From contig JAIGNY010002171.1 in the NCBI GenBank assembly GCA_020152595.1, forward strand, positions 968,501 through 1,032,500: a stretch of DNA of 64,000 bases, read 5' to 3'. This DNA is from Chiridota heheva. Taxonomy: Eukaryota; Echinodermata; Holothuroidea; Apodida; Chiridotidae. The translations under genes were made by a program, and so were the position numbers. The notes beneath the pieces are model-generated. The model saw only the letters and a program-made list of their open reading frames with translations, was not told the DNA's origin and did not search any database. Of this stretch, positions 1 through 12,720 are shown piece by piece. Numbering within the stretch: position 1 is the first letter of the stretch; each line of letters opens with the position of its first letter.

Positions 1-935
1 ATCCCATGCCCCACATGGCATCCCATGCCCCACATGGCATACCATGTCTCACATGGCATCCCATGTCCCACATGGCATCCCATGTCCCACATGGCATCCC
101 ATGTCCCACATGGCATCCCATGTCCCACATAGCATCCCATGTCCCACATGGCATCCCATGTCCCACATGGCATCCCATGTCCCACATGGCATCCCATGTC
201 CCATATGGCATACCATGTCCCACATGGCATCCCATCATATGTCCCATATTGGATCCCACCATGTCTCACATGGCATCCCTCCCTATACCCACATGGCATC
301 CCCCCTATGTTCCCCATGTTATGTCCCACTCAGTGGCTTCCCACATGTCATATCCTAAATTATGTCTCACATTAATCCCACCATGTCTCACACAACATCC
401 CATGTTCCATGTGGCATTCCACCATATGTCCCACTTGGTATCATGTCCCACATATCATTCCATCCTATGTTTCACATTGGATCCCACCATGTCCCACATG
501 GCATCCCTCCCAATGTCCTACAACATGGCTTCCCTCCCTATGTCCTACATGGTATCCCTCACTATGTCTCTCATGGCAAGCCAACTTATGTCCCACATGT
601 CATCACATCCTATGTCCCACATGGCATCACATCCTATGTCCCACATGGCCACCTACCCTATGTCACACATGGCACCCACTCTAAGTCACACTCTGTGTCT
701 CACATGATATCCCATCTGATATCCAACATTGCATCCCATCTGTCTTACATAGCCTCCCAACCTATGTCACATGTGGTATCCCACCCTGTGTCACATGTGG
801 GATCCACCATGTCCCACATGACATCCCATCCGATTTCACACATGGCACCCACCATATGTCACATGTGGCATCCCACTCTATATCCCACATAGCATCCCAT
901 CTGATGTCACCACATGTCATCCCACCCTACATGTA
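1..935. repeat. 19-bp satellite array
   Basis: Head-to-tail copies of a 19-bp unit close to ATCCCATGTCCCACATGGC run from the first base, nearly uniform to about 240 and increasingly diverged to about 935. The array continues left of the window. Because 19 is not a multiple of 3, one strand gives a 57-bp, 19-residue periodic pseudo-peptide rich in Met, Ser, His and Pro; this is a by-product of the repeat and not a protein. A short isolated remnant of the same unit lies near 1176-1240. Confidence 0.9.
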
Positions 936-2130
936 TGTCCATAAACTCCATAAGCAGTCTCGTCCTACAATCGTGGCAAAAAGTAGTTGGGACAACACCC
1001 CACTCCCCTCGATCAATGTTGAAAGTCACATTTTACCATGTTTTTGAGCAAAGTGGGAAAACATTGTTTAAAAAGAGGGAGCACTTTTGGCCATGATTGT
1101 AGCTAAAATGCTATTTAAATTTTTTAGCAGTTTTAAAAAAATTAAATGGAGTCAAATAATCATGCCTGATTTAGAGCATACCACATGGTATATATCCCAT
1201 CCTATGTCCCACATGGCATCCCTCCCAATGTCCATATGCAGTCACACTCCCTGACTGAGCATACTAAGTATAAAAGTCTTGTCAACAAAAGTAGCAAATT
1301 TATGCAAATGAACAGAATAATAAAGGCAGAGTTTAATAATCATGCCTGATACAGCCGTTGGTGCACAAATATTTTGAAGAATTTTAAAGATTTTAAACCT
1401 CAAGTGTTATGAGAGACAGTTGGGGATCTCTGAAGAATACTGGAAAAGTATATCATCTTACAGTTATCTTCTAAGAAAATATCAAATGTTTTGCAGACTT
1501 CTTAAGGAAACTAGTTTTCAACCTGTCTAAAGATCTCTGAAAAACTTCAAATTTTTAAAAGAAAAATCCAGCCTTCCATGAGGATATCTTAAGAAACTTT
1601 CAACTTTTTCAGACGAATTCTTAAGAAGCTTTAACATTTTCTGAGGATTTTTCAAAATACTAACATTTCTGAAGAAATCTCAGGAAAAAATGTGGACAGT
1701 TGGACAAAATCGCTATTGCATAAGTCTGCATTATGCTTTGCATGCTCACCAAAAACACTCTCACAAATGCCTTGACACACTCACCAATGTCATTTTAAAG
1801 TTTTTCAAAATCAGGGCATGATATTCAGCCCTAGTTACTTATCAATGATACATTTAAACACTTTCCAATAAAAACTCTTTTTGGTAGCAACTAGTTTATG
1901 GTACAAGCTTCATGCCTACAGTACCAACATGAACGACAAATACTCCAAGGAGGGAACTTTTCCACTCTGAGATATCTGTGCAAATATTCAATCAAATTTG
2001 TTATTTTCACAAATAATAGTATCAATGTTTTCTACATGTATCAGAAAATTAAAACATCAATATTCAATGTAATTCAAAAACCACCAAACTTGTTAGCTGG
2101 ATATATGTAAAAACAAGACATAAAGCTAAC
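936..2130. other. AT-rich non-coding stretch (AAMP intron 3 or later)
   Basis: No supported gene. The only structured part is the 19-bp satellite remnant near 1176-1240. Because the AAMP-like exon ending at 2131 has a splice donor, this stretch should be intron on the minus strand. I searched by eye for the next WD-repeat exon and did not find it, so it probably lies left of the window. Confidence 0.6.
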
Positions 2131-5100
2131 CAGTGCATTTCATGTACAATTCACCACTCTCCACACTCCAGAGGTAGGCTTGGTCATCCTCCCCACCAGA
2201 AATAGCAATTAATCCATCGGTTGGCTCTATAGCACAACAGAAAACAGATCCTAACAGAAAAAGAGAAAAGACTTTACAGGCAAAGAAAAAACACAGGAAA
2301 CTAATATTTTTTACATCTCACCTTCATAAAAAGCAAAAATAATTTCTCAAAAAGAAAATTGTTTTAAATAAAATGCCTTAAACCACAGCCTGGCCCAATA
2401 CTTAATTATGCACCTTACAATCATCACACACTCATATTCAAAAATATCTCTGATTACTTTTCATACAAAATCACAGAAATTAAAGATAACTATCAAATTG
2501 GCTGCACAAATATTCACTATAATTATATCTGTCATTGAAATAGAACCTTTTCTCTCTGTGTGCATGAACCATATAGAAAAGAAAATCAATCAAGTTCATT
2601 ATTACATCACAGCAACTACATGTGCTTCTTCAAATATCACCTGTGGTAGCACAGAACTAATAAGGTATAACTGCACCAGCCCAAAATGAAAACCCTGAAA
2701 GAAAAGGCTAATAAAAATATTTTAGAGCAGTTGAAAATTTCAGAAATGGTAGAGAAGGGATAGGTTTTGATTATGTATATCCATACTTGACGAGATTTGT
2801 TTCAGTAAACGTTTTATGGGGAACTATTTTACCCATACCAAAATTTGAGTGATATTATGAGGGTATATAAGACCTTTTCACTTCAACCTAAAAAAGGGTC
2901 AAAACCTCCGGTGACCCTATGGAAAGTACCCTCATCCGAAAGATATTATATAGTACTTTTCGTAAAATATCACGAAATATCCCAAATCATTCGCATTCTG
3001 GTACAAAAAGGACCTTAAACTTGACTCATTTATCATAGGCATCAATGGGGCAAATAATTAGTTCCGTGCTAGTCTTTGCCACCACAGCTAAGATGAAAAC
3101 ATGTGACACATAGGTTCTGCTAGTGATAGCGCTTTATGAATGCAAACTAGGAAAAGCTTAAAATAGGTAAAATAAAATACAAATAACAAATCAAAGAAAA
3201 TAAACCAGAAAGGTATATCAAAGAAAAATTGTAATAATTGAAAGAGAAATATCAACCACAACCAAAAAGTTTTGTGGTTCAGATGCTTTTTTTCATAAGT
3301 TGATTAACTGTCATGTTATTGTATATCAAGAAATATTTGTTCCATGATATTTATTCATAAGCCACACTCACCATGCAGATCAGTAAAAAGGTTAATAACA
3401 TTAGCATTTGTACAATAATTAACATTATCATAGCAGGTATGATGCAAAAATGGTTGCTCATTCATTCTTTTTTAAGAATTTGTCAGTAAGCCCCGCCTAC
3501 TCATTAATATTCATGATATCACTATTACAACATTAGAATATATGTACAGACCATTACCCATCTGTGTACCTGATATAGCATAAATGTGATATATTGTTTA
3601 TTAAAAACAGTATGGTGTTTACATCATTAAGCACTTTCACATTAAGCCATGCCCACCGTGCATATAATGACATCTGCTAAAAACATTAGCATGAACACAA
3701 TAACCAACAAAATTATCATGCCCAATATAACACAAAACAGATATACACTTCCTCATTTATCACTTTTTTTAAATTTTCACTTTGAGCCCCACCCACTTAT
3801 TAAATCCCTACCAAAAACAATAGGGCACATCTACAGACCATGAACTTTCTGTGTACCAAATATGACATGAATCAAGATTAACATTCTTGATATACTGTGT
3901 ATACAAGCACTTTTCAGCAAAATCATATTAAGCATCGCCTACTATGCATATTAATGAAATTCAAAGTTTTTGCATCATGAACATGTACACACCGGCTAAC
4001 ATGATACTGATCCCAAATATGAAACAAAACAGACATGCGGTTGTGAACCTGATATAGCATAAATGTGAACATTTCAAGATTTTTACATTAACCTTCACAT
4101 ATTCATTAATATGCAAGATATCACCACCAAAAACAATAGGGCACAGTACAGACCATGGGCTATACGTGTACCACAAATGAACTGAATCTCATGTACAGTT
4201 CTTGAGATATAAGCTCTTTTCAACAAAATCATGTGACGCCCTGCCCATTATGCATATTAATGAAATTCAATGTTTTTATACCATGAACATGTACTCACGA
4301 GCTAACATCATAATTATCCTACATATGAAACAATACAGACATGCGATTGTCAAAATATAAACATTTCAAGATTTTTACATTAAGCCCCTCCTACTCATTA
4401 ATATGCATGACATCAACATCAAAATAAAATAGGGCACATCTACGGTCCATGGGCTATCTGTGTACCACATATGACATAAATCCAGTTAACTGTTCTTGAG
4501 ATATCGCGTTTACGAGCTGGCCATCACACACATACACCCACACACACATACACACGCCATCATGACCACATAGGTTCCTAATGCATCATCACGACGGAAC
4601 CAAAAAGCATGTAAAACCTTTGTGCTGCTTGAAGCAGACCTCCGCATCGTCTGGAAAATCTGCACTAGCTCCTCCCTCTTGCATATCATCCTCAAATCCT
4701 TCTTCATCTTCGTAATTTTTCAGGTCCATATCTCCTATCTCGTCAGTAAGTTCCACACCTACAAGAAATGACAATATCAACTATAGTAAGGGAGGATAAT
4801 GACACAATGACATAGTGACACAATTTATTTCTAACAAAAAATAATACAATATTTTTTTATCTTTGTCTTGTGTCTAATCCGTAAATTATTGTATAGAAAA
4901 GGAGAAACCTGAAGTGTGATACTTATAAAATGTTTCCCCCCAAACATTATTTCCAATAGAAATAGGAAGATTTTGTGATAAAACAACATCAATGTGTACA
5001 AAAAGATACCATGAAAAAATCTTTGAGAACAAAAAGATAATGATAAGAGAAGGATGTTGATATACAATAGAAAGATGCATTAGTATCTGTGTGTAGAAAC

Positions 5101-6977
5101 TAATACAAGTGATTAAGTAAGTATAAAAATCCCTCTCCCAATAAAAATAAATGAACTTTTCAACTAACTAAAATCATTTTTCATGACATGATCAATCAGA
5201 AAAATTTACAGGATTCTGTTTTAGTACTCTCCTGACAGTATCTTTGACTGTCAGTTTAAAGTCTCTAAAGGTTTCTGAATGTTTCAGGGGCACTGTGGCA
5301 TTTTTAAGGGAACCATCTATGTAAAAACTGTATATGATTGTAATGGCCCCACCACATTGAATATCCCTTGTTTCTATAATATATTTTGTAAATATTTAAA
5401 GTGGAAATGAATATGCTCAGGGATTGAGACACTGTATTACTAGTAGAGTTGTTAGGATATGTTGAATATCACAAATCATTCATGATATCATGATTTTGAT
5501 TTTCCACGATATCAAAAATACCCTGACCAACATATCATGATATATAACATTTGCACCATATCCTGACCAACATATCGTGATATATAACATTTGCACCATA
5601 CCCTGACCAACAAATCGTGATATATAACATTTGCACCATATCCTGACCAACATATCCTGATATATAACATTTGCACCATATCCTGACCAACATATCGTTA
5701 TATATAACATTTGCACCATGTCCTGACCAACATATCGTGATATATAACATTTGCACCACATCCTGACCAACATATCCTGATATATAACATTTGCACCATA
5801 TCCTGACCAACATATCGTGATATATAACGTTTGCACCATATCCTGACCAACATATCGTAATGTATAACATTTGCACCATATCCTGACCAACATATCGTAA
5901 TATATAACATTTGCACCATACCCTGACCAACATATCGCGATATATAACATTTGCACCATATCCTGACCAACATATTGTAATATGTAACATTTGCACCATA
6001 CCCTGACCAGCATATCCTGATATATAACATTTGCACCATATCCTGACCAACATATCGTGATATATAACATTTGCACCATATCCTGACCAACATATCGTGA
6101 TATATAACATTTGCACCATATCCTGACCAACATATCGTGATATATAACATTTGCACCATATCCTGACCAACATATCGTGATATATAACATTTGCACCATA
6201 TCCTGACCAACATATCGTGATATATAACATTTGCACCATATCCTGACCAACAAATCGTGATATATAACATTTGCACCATATCCTGACCAACATATCCTGA
6301 TATATAACATTTGCACCATATCCTGACCAACATATCGTGATATATAACATTTGCACCATATCCTGACCAACATATCATGATATATAATATTTGCACCATA
6401 TCCTGACCAACATATCATATATAAAACACTTGCACCATACCCTGACCAACATATCGTAATATTTAACATTTGCACCATATCCTGACCAACATATCATAAT
6501 ATTTAACATTTGCACCATACCCAGACCAACATATCATGATATTTAACATTTGCACCATACCCAGACCAACATATCATGATATATAATATTTGCACCATCA
6601 AATAGATAATTTTGGTGCATATTTTCTAGACATTGGTGTACATTTTTAGATCTTGGCTCTTATTTTCTACACATAGGCACACATTTTTTAGTTCAACAAT
6701 TCTGTGCAAACTTTGCAAACTATGCAGTCTGGGATGCTGTGAACAATTATGTTTTCTGGGTAGCTGTGGACATGTTCATCATCAACATATCGAGTATCTG
6801 CACAGCCATGCATACAAGCTGCACCATTTCTATAGTCATCAACCTGACGATGTTTGATACATATAATCCGGGAGAAGAAAAGGGAAGAGAGGTAACAAAC
6901 TCACCATTTTCTCCCGATTCATCAGGAACTTCAATCAAATCATCCTCTTCAATGAAATCATCAGGATCAGCATCCAT
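2131..6977 (-). CDS. AAMP: AAMP-like WD-repeat protein, first three coding exons (partial)
   Basis: Minus-strand gene. Coding exons are 6977-6905 (73 bp, starts MDADPDDFIEEDDLIEV), 4758-4618 (141 bp) and 2250-2131 (120 bp). All internal junctions are phase 1 with GT donors and AG acceptors, giving 111 residues so far. Exons 1 and 2 encode an acidic N-terminus (DMDLKNYEDEEGFEDD) ending in PDDAEVCFKQHK. Exon 3 opens the first WD repeat with SVFCCAIEP, then GGEDDQAYLWSVESGELY. That order, acidic tail, then DD-EV-F--H, then SVFC, then GGEDD-A--W, is the pattern of angio-associated migratory cell protein (AAMP), a cytosolic WD40 protein linked in vertebrates to cell migration and ribosome biogenesis. 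The remaining WD repeats lie left of the window. An AG acceptor at 7014-7013, just before the ATG exon, implies a separate 5'UTR exon or a further upstream start. Introns 1 and 2 hold large tandem arrays. Identity rests on remembered family motifs, with no search run. Confidence 0.82.
3400..4510. repeat. Diverged ~300-bp tandem units in AAMP intron 2
   Basis: About four diverged units share the blocks AATAGGGCACATCTACAG, then an accgtGGGC/ctgtgtacc stretch, then TTCTTGAGATAT, then TGCATATTAATGAAATTC. The first block recurs near 3820, 4135 and 4430, giving a period of about 300 bp, with a weaker copy near 3545. The units lie in intron 2 of the AAMP-like gene. A short CA microsatellite (4524-4560) follows just before exon 2. 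Confidence 0.7.
5521..6598. repeat. 40-bp minisatellite in AAMP intron 1
   Basis: About 27 copies of a 40-bp unit combining CATATCGTGATATATAACAT and TTGCACCATATCCTGACCAA. Copies stay in register for most of the array and diverge at the right end (6400-6598). Three units equal 120 bp, so each minus-strand frame stays open and encodes a 40-residue periodic sequence. The length is not a multiple of three per unit and the array sits inside an intron, so it is not coding. Confidence 0.93.
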
Positions 6978-8445
6978 TTTTGGTTTCCTTGACTTGGAAA
7001 GACAATTTTCTCCTAAACAAACAAAAATAAACATTTCAACATCTACACATGCAACCACTGTGAAGTTAATTTTGTAGCAGCTCTTTAAAGATCTAGGCTA
7101 GTATTGTACACTTTTATAGCTAGGCAGCATACCCTATGCAATCCAATGGGAATTTCAAATGGCGGAGTTAAACAAAACACTCAAATTTACATCTCTCGAA
7201 AAGATAAAGAATATATGCAGGAAAAGGTTCAAAAACTTACTTACTGTTCAAAATATTGTTACTATGACCTTACCTAAATTAACTTATCATAAAACCATAA
7301 TGAGATAGCATTCTTATCGAAAAGTTATAGAAAATATTTTTCTGTCCACCACTACTTGCTTGTTCACTGCACACAATGTTCGTTTCACGCAAGTGTACGC
7401 ATTTAAAATGTGAGAATACAGCTTTTTCACTGGAGTTCACGCACTAGCCTACCATTTTGAATTGGTACCACTTTTTTTTTGGTGAAGAGCACAAACTTTG
7501 TCTTCTAAATGGGCTATCATCTTCGATGGGTTAGACCTACTAAAGAAGGAATGAAAATATTTATGTTTGAATTTTGAGACAAAAGTAAGAACATTTTCAT
7601 ATCCCAAATTGAGTTGCACTAAAATTTTGGTACAACTTTATTGGACATGTGTGGCTGAGTTGGATGTCCATTAACTTTTGCTTCAGTGTGTTGTTCATAT
7701 TTTTCAATACACATGCGTTCACAACATGATTTTGGCATGAATATTTGTGCTAATTACAAACTCAGTCAAACATCAACAAAATCGGGAGGTTTTTCCTATG
7801 CAGCCTTACACTAAGGACCCCTATGAACGACATTTCAAGTGTGGCTTGAAATGGTAACGAAAGGGATCATAAGTGTTAGGCTGCATCTAAGAACTTAAAA
7901 CTAAAGTTTGACTCTTTGAGTTTGAGATGATATTTCATATTTGTTGTGCAACTGGCTATGCCATGGAACACACTGCACAAACAATTATGTTTTCAGGCTC
8001 TAATCCTATTTATCTACGCTTTTAACAATCCCAGTAGTGCCCACAGTCGATTCAATATATTATATTCCTTTCACCTGCTGTTTCTGACTTAAATTTTGTA
8101 GAAAAGTGTCTCACTCTCACTTATTATTTTGCGTCACGTTCTCGGTCTCACATGGGGGCTGACATCTTGAAAATGGAAAAATCGTGAATCCGACGATGGC
8201 GCCCTTTTACAGTTTTAGATCTGTGAGTTTTATCACAGATCTGCAGATAGGCTATCTGTGAGTTTTATTAAACTATTTTATTCTTTAGGCTTATGTCAGG
8301 TGGAACATTCTTAATGATCGGAAGGTTGGGCTGTCCTAACATAAGTGGCCTTTTGCTCTTCTTACGTACCTTCATTTGTGCTCTATTTTGTGAAATAATT
8401 TCTTCCGGGAATTTATTTTTAATTAAATTGATTTAAGTCATTTTT

Positions 8446-8490
8446 GGTTCGATCATGGAGTTAAAAAAGTGTTTAACTCCATGGTTCGAT
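8446..8490. repeat. Hairpin flanked by 8-bp direct repeats
   Basis: CATGGAGTTAAA (8454-8465) and TTTAACTCCATG (8472-8483) form a perfect 12-bp stem with a 6-nt loop. The sequence GGTTCGAT occurs directly on both sides (about 8446-8453 and 8483-8490). This could be a minimal fold-back insertion with an 8-bp target duplication, or chance. Confidence 0.55.
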
Positions 8491-8803
8491 GTGCCAATAG
8501 ACACCGCAGCCAAGTACATAACAAACTGAAGTTTGAATGTCAAACTATGTTTTCATATCACACTAACACGGAATTTTTTGTTTAATCAGCGTAAGACTCT
8601 ATGGACATACACAATTTGGGTTGTGCTTCTGTTCGAATATTGGCAGAACTCAAAACTTGTAGTATTTGAGTCAGGCATGTGCGGGGGAAGATGCACTCAG
8701 TGAGGCAACAATAGGGTGGAAAGCCTTGGGTGGGTAACCCCCACGAACCCGGAGATTTGGCCCCGAGCAATGACAAGATATAACTCGAAATGTTTGCTAT
8801 GGC

Positions 8804-8827
8804 ATGGAGGTAGAATTCTACCTCCAT
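8804..8827. repeat. 24-bp perfect palindrome
   Basis: ATGGAGGTAGAA followed directly by its reverse complement TTCTACCTCCAT, with no loop. No associated element was recognised. Confidence 0.85.
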
Positions 8828-9029
8828 ATGGGTTCCCCGACCTCTATTTTTGCGAATTTCACAGAAATCTTATCCAGAAAAGATCGATAATTTTCATGCA
8901 TCAAGGAAGGCAAAGGTTACTTGAATATTTGTATTAACCAGAAATTTTTTATACCGTTGCGTGCTAGATAAGCATTTGATTTTTGGGGACCCCCTTAAAA
9001 TACGCCCCACTTTTGGTCTAGTGCTCCTT

Positions 9030-9545
9030 TAACATAACAAGAAAACGGGCTAAAAAGGGTTAGTCACCCCATAAAAAGCCCAAAATAATACCACCAACAA
9101 CAACAAAATCAAAGACGCCCAGAGTTAGTAAAGAACTTTTCAATGTTGACTTTGAAATTGTGAACAGAATTGGAGCACCATTCCACTCATTAACAACTCT
9201 TTGCGAAAAGCTAAAACGCCGAATACCTATCCGTGAGAACTCTTTGGTCAACTTCAAACTGTTACCACGTGTCACATGAGGATTAGCTGAAACATGCAAA
9301 AAATAATAGGAAGTCATGAACTTAAAAACCTGAATCATATCGCCACTTACTCTTCTCAACTCAAGCGTGGTCAAACCAAGAATTCGCAAGCTAGAGTTAT
9401 AAGAGAGATTCCTTACTTTGAGAATAAGTCTAGTGACTCTTCGCTGAACTTGGTCCAAAATGAACTTATCCTTATTATAAAAGAGACCCCAGGCTTGAAT
9501 AGCATACTCAAGGTAAGGCCTGACTATTAAATTGCTACAATACAA
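9030..9545 (-). mobile_element. 5'-truncated CR1/L2-like LINE, RT C-terminal fragment (copy 1)
   Basis: Minus-strand reading frame with RPYLEYAIQAWGLFYNKDKF, then LDQVQRRVTRLI, then LRILGLTTLELRR, then RRFSFSQRVVNEWNG. This is the region downstream of the reverse transcriptase catalytic core in CR1/L2-like non-LTR retrotransposons. The 3' end reads into a short TTATG-type tail (TAACATAACAAG on the plus strand near 9033). A sister copy on the plus strand ends near 19676. The catalytic RT and endonuclease parts are missing, as expected after 5' truncation. Confidence 0.85.
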
Positions 9546-9879
9546 GATCGTTTTAAACTGACAAAGGTAACGTAATCACATGTAGTAGGCTTATTTGTTT
9601 TCCCATGTTTCATAACAACAACAAAACATTTGGAGCAATATCATGTTGACATAATTTTCTTCTCCTTGATGGGAAGGGGGGGGGGGGGGGGGTTAAGTTA
9701 ACCTGAAAGAACCGAAGATAATAATTAATAATTATTTACCAATTTCATGACTTTGCATTTCCGTCCTTCAAATCAGTCGTTTCACAGTGAACGTTCGTGC
9801 CCTCACTTGAAATATTGCTTCGCGGCCCATGCCCCTCCCATCCAAACCTAACATGCGTATGACGGCGTGAGGTCCAGAG
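9546..9879. other. Non-coding, with a long G homopolymer
   Basis: No gene seen. A run of about 17 G occurs at roughly 9676-9692. Such runs are often miscounted in assemblies. Confidence 0.6.
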
Positions 9880-10740
9880 GCCCGCACCACATAAGCCCTG
9901 GTAGGGGTCCAGGTCCAGGGGGGAAAACCCCGGAAGCTCTGAAATTTCTGTGATTTCGATATCCCAAAATGGTTTTAAATTATACAACAATTTCAATAAA
10001 GTTTACATGAGGACATGCATTTTCGCCAGTTCAATTAATAAAAAGAAGATTTTATATATTTTTTCATGTTCAAATCGATAAGAGAAAAAAAGGCCTGATA
10101 GAGGTTCAGGGGCTGAAGATTCTGTGAATTTTATACCCCAAATGGCTTTAAAAATGATACAAAAATGTCAATAAAGTTTAGATGCGGACATATGCATTTT
10201 CAACTGTTCAATTGATGAAAATATTTTTTTTACTTCAATATCAATCAGGAGCGAAGCTCTAGTAGGGGTCCAGGGAGAAAAGTTCGCGAGCTTTGAAAAT
10301 TCTGAGATTTCGATTACCCAAAATAGCTTAAAATTATACAATTTTAATGAAGTTTACACGAGGACATGCATTTTCGACAATGATTTATAAATCACTGTCG
10401 AAAATGCATCAATACAAAAAACATTTTAGAGTTGAAATCAATAAGGGACGAAGCTCCTGGACGCCGAACCCGGAAGCTCTGAAGTTTCTGTGAATTTGAT
10501 GCCCAAATGACTTTAAAAAAGATACAATAAGTTCAATGAAGTTTCCATGTGGACACATGCATTTTCGACTGTTTAATTGATGAAAAGATTTTTTTTTTTT
10601 AGATCAAAATCAATTACGGATGAAGGCGAAGCCCCCTGAAGCTCAGGAGACTCCTTGATTTTGGTGCCCGAAGGGCGTAAAATAATACGGAAATTTCAGT
10701 GAAGTATATATGAGGACAAACAATAGAACGCTTCGCCCCT
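9880..10740. repeat. Tandem repeat, ~165-185-bp units
   Basis: About five imperfect head-to-tail units. Each contains a GGTCCAGG-like head, GGAAGCTCTGAA, TTCTGTGATTTCGAT, CCCAAAATGGCTTTAAA, CAATGAAGTTTACATGAGGA and CATGCATTTTCGAC. The CCCAAA block recurs near 9962, 10137, 10318, 10500 and 10664. No coding potential is conserved between units. Confidence 0.8.
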
Positions 10741-10968
10741 GGAAGCCCGCGTTATAGTTTCAAGTTTTGTAGGTTTTTGTTTGTGTCGGCATTTGCCGAT
10801 ATGATTATATTTTGATTTGATAATACTTTTTGTGGCCTCCTGAACCTCAACCCGTGTTGAATTGCCGACAGGTCTGATGATTTGCCGACAGACCAATTTA
10901 TTGGGGGTGTCACTCCCCCCCCTCCCACCACCAACCCTCTAACTACGCCCTTATTTGAGCACTTTTTA

Positions 10969-11925
<957 letters not shown>

Positions 11926-12720
11926 ACGCCGACACCCAGAAAAATAACTGTTCGAAGCGCTGTACAAAAATAGGCTAAGTTTTATTGTGAAAGTAAATCA
12001 AAAAGATAAGTCTTTAGTTGTCCTTTAAATGTATTCAATGTCGGTGAAAATTTCAGGTGAGGAGGTAGAGAGTTCCAGAGCTTAGGTGCTGATGCTGAGA
12101 AAGAAATATCACCAAAGTGGGTTGTTGTTGATGATTGTAGAAGCTGGAAAGAATCACCAGAACGTAGAATGCGACTTGGAGTATAGGTTGAAATGAGACT
12201 GCTAAGATAAACTGGAGCTGTACCGTGAATGGACCGAAAAGTCAGAAGAAGAATTTGAAAATAATACGCTTTTCGTCAGGAAGCCAAAGTAAGTCCTTCA
12301 GAATAGGTGAGATGTGGTTCGTTCATCTGGAATTAGTGATTAGCTGGGCAGCTGAATTTTGGATAAGTTGGAGTTTGTGCAAGAGGAAAGAAGAACACCC
12401 ATAAAGAAGAGAGTTGCCGTAGTCACGTCGAGACGTAATGAAACAATGAAAAAGCTGAATGAGGATTGGTTGCAGCAGATATTTCTTAATTTTAGCGATA
12501 CTCCTTAGATGAAAATAGGCAGATCTTGCAAACTTGATTAACATGGGATTCCCTTGATAAATTGGAGTCCAAGATAATGCCAAGATCACGAACAGTTTTA
12601 ACCTACTTGAATAAATGTGAGGCAAATTTCAAAAGAAGGTGTGACAGGAATATTTCTAATTTGATATTTTGATCCGAAAACAAAAAAATTCTGTTTTGTT
12701 ATCATTAAGTTAAAGCTGTG
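11926..12720 (-). mobile_element. 5'-truncated L2/CR1-like LINE, RT C-terminal part and 3' end
   Basis: Minus-strand peptide pieces read, in order, VRDLGIILDSNLSRESHVNQ, FHLRSIAKIKKYLLQP, FHCFITSRRDYGNSLLYG, LHKLQLIQNSAAQLI and finally SASAPKLWNSLPPHLKFSP then FKGQLKTYLF. This is the standard post-catalytic order of L2/CR1-type reverse transcriptases. Frameshifts separate the pieces. The terminal part (TACAGCGCTTCGAACAG) runs directly into the ATC/GTC array at 10969-11925, so the trinucleotide array sits where the LINE 3' tail should be. Confidence 0.87.

Larger units (their letters stand above)
7015..9029. other. Non-coding region upstream of the AAMP-like coding exon
   Basis: No convincing exon on either strand. 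This should hold the AAMP promoter and any 5'UTR exon, but I could not identify a TSS or core element. Three clean inverted repeats are present: a 10-bp stem at 8217-8226/8233-8242 (AGATCTGTGA), a 12-bp stem at 8454-8465/8472-8483, and a 24-bp perfect palindrome at 8804-8827. Confidence 0.5.

Noticed and set aside
6-892. Met-Ser-His-Pro-rich ORFs at the left edge
   Set aside because: Produced by the 19-bp satellite; frames swap with unit drift.
5480-6478. A 332-codon minus-strand ORF
   Set aside because: Generated by the 40-bp minisatellite in AAMP intron 1; three frames are open with the same 40-residue period.
6739-7077. A plus-strand 112-codon ORF overlapping AAMP exon 1
   Set aside because: The minus strand gives a proper start, acidic N-terminus and splice sites that join to WD-repeat exons.
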